Of a DNA stretch of 64,000 nucleotides, positions 62,979 through 64,000 are shown piece by piece. Source of the DNA: Citrobacter koseri ATCC BAA-895 (GTDB lineage: Bacteria > Pseudomonadota > Gammaproteobacteria > Enterobacterales > Enterobacteriaceae). The notes beneath the pieces are model-generated. The model was given only the letters and a program-made list of their open reading frames with translations. It was not told where the DNA came from and did no database searches. The number at the start of each line of letters is the position of its first letter. The first letter of the stretch is position 1. The stretch lies in the NCBI RefSeq assembly GCF_000018045.1, contig NC_009792.1, forward strand, positions 682,001 through 746,000, written 5' to 3'. Made by a program: the position numbers and the translations under genes.

Positions 62979-64000
62979 ATGTCGCATAACGTTACTCCAA
63001 ACACCTCTCGCGTGGAATTGCGTAAGACGCTTACGTTGATTCCGGTTGTAATGATGGGTCTTGCCTATATGCAGCCGATGACGCTGTTCGATACATTTGG
63101 TATCGTCTCAGGCCTCACTGACGGTCACGTCGCGACGGCGTATGCCTTTGCGCTGATCGCGATTCTTTTTACTGCGTTGAGCTACGGTAAACTGGTGCGT
63201 CGTTTCCCGTCCGCTGGCTCCGCGTATACTTACGCCCAGAAATCCATCAGCCCGACCGTAGGCTTTATGGTGGGCTGGTCATCGCTGCTGGACTACCTGT
63301 TCATGCCGATGATCAACATTCTGCTGGCGAAAATTTATTTTGAAGCGCTGGTGCCGACAGTGCCGTCGTGGATCTTTGTGGTGGCGCTGGTGGCCTTTAT
63401 GACCATCTCTAACCTGCGCAGCATTAAGACCGTCGCTAACTTCAACACCCTGATTGTTATTCTGCAAATGGGGATTGTAGCGGTGATCGTCGGCCTGATT
63501 ATCTACGGCGTGTCTCACGGCGAAGGTGCGGGTACGCTGGTAAGCTCCCGCCCATTCTGGTCTGAAGGCGCGCACGTTGTGCCGATGATTACCGGTGCGA
63601 CAATCCTGTGCTTCTCGTTCCTCGGCTTTGACGGAATCTCTTCTCTGTCTGAAGAGACCAAAGACGCGGAGCGCGTTATTCCGCGCGCGATTTTCCTGAC
63701 GGCGCTGATTGGCGGCCTGATCTTTATCGCGGCGTCTTACTTCCTGCAACTGTACTTCCCGGATATTTCGCGCTTTAAAGACCCGGATGCATCACAGCCT
63801 GAAATCATGCTGTACGTTGCGGGTAAAACCTTCCAGTGGGGCGTGCTGATTTTCTCCAGCGTGACCGTACTGGCATCCGGTATGGCGGCACACGCGGGCG
63901 TTTCCCGTCTGATGTACGTCATGGGTCGTGACGGCGTGTTCCCGACGCGTTTCTTCGGCTACGTTCATCCGAAATGGCGTACTCCGGCGTGGAACGTGCT
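62979..64000 (+). CDS. plaP: PlaP, putrescine importer of the APC family (C-terminus outside window)
   Basis: This is a low-affinity putrescine:H+ symporter of the amino acid-polyamine-organocation family, linked in E. coli to surface motility. The ATG at 62979 (MSHNVTPNTSRVELRKT) is preceded by AAGGGGA; an in-frame ATG at 62973 is too close to it. About 340 residues are visible, with the family motifs FPSAGSAYTYAQKSISP and FSFLGFDGISSLSEETKDAE. It runs off the right edge of the window. Confidence 0.94.
   Translation, partial: MSHNVTPNTSRVELRKTLTLIPVVMMGLAYMQPMTLFDTFGIVSGLTDGHVATAYAFALIAILFTALSYGKLVRRFPSAGSAYTYAQKSISPTVGFMVGWSSLLDYLFMPMINILLAKIYFEALVPTVPSWIFVVALVAFMTISNLRSIKTVANFNTLIVILQMGIVAVIVGLIIYGVSHGEGAGTLVSSRPFWSEGAHVVPMITGATILCFSFLGFDGISSLSEETKDAERVIPRAIFLTALIGGLIFIAASYFLQLYFPDISRFKDPDASQPEIMLYVAGKTFQWGVLIFSSVTVLASGMAAHAGVSRLMYVMGRDGVFPTRFFGYVHPKWRTPAWNV

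Overview
The window is enterobacterial chromosome, most simply Salmonella enterica or a very close relative. This rests on gene order, on near full-length agreement with recalled E. coli/Salmonella families, and on the hisL peptide with seven consecutive histidines. Order along the plus axis: mdtCBA (reverse), an Ibs/Sib type I toxin-antitoxin locus, yegD, alkA, dgcE (yegE), udk, dcd, asmA, yegH, the whole colanic acid locus (wza to wcaM), galF, an O-antigen cluster, gnd, ugd, wzz, the his operon (reverse, hisL-G-D-C-B-H-A-F-I), yeeZ, yeeY and the start of plaP.

1-16409 holds housekeeping and stress genes. mdtABC forms an RND drug efflux operon with a BaeR-like box. A 19-codon toxin gene, ibs, lies at 5324-5383 opposite a Sib antisense RNA. 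DgcE is a MASE1-PAS-GGDEF membrane protein with a C-terminal EAL-like region that lacks the EAL motif.

16410-39857 is the colanic acid (M-antigen) locus. A 691-bp leader carries an RcsAB-like box and a JUMPstart/ops element. The genes cover export (wza-wzb-wzc), glycosyl- and acetyltransferases (wcaA-F), GDP-fucose supply (gmd, fcl, gmm, manC, manB), initiation (wcaJ), flipping (wzxC) and modification (wcaK, wcaL, wcaM). REP/BIME palindromes sit in several of its intergenic gaps.

40917-49334 is the variable part. Behind a second JUMPstart the DNA becomes visibly AT-rich and carries seven genes: a KpsS/KpsC-like capsule-type transferase, an EpsG-like wzy, wzx with a run of nine G, a DUF4422 glycosyltransferase, an acyltransferase-3 O-acetyltransferase, glf (UDP-galactopyranose mutase) and wbaP (galactose-1-phosphate initiator). 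No dTDP-rhamnose, GDP-mannose, CDP-dideoxyhexose or GlcNAc-initiating genes are present. I infer a short, galactose-initiated, Galf-containing, probably O-acetylated repeat unit built by the Wzx/Wzy/Wzz route. This is unlike the classical Salmonella A-E clusters, although wbaP sits at the same gnd-proximal end. I do not assign a serogroup.

49484-53423 carries gnd, ugd (with an exact PmrA-type CTTAAT-N5-CTTAAT repeat upstream) and wzz (with an RcsAB-like box). 53503-60807 is the his operon with its leader peptide, attenuator and promoter. The window ends in yeeZ, yeeY and a truncated plaP preceded by an intrinsic-terminator-like hairpin in its leader.
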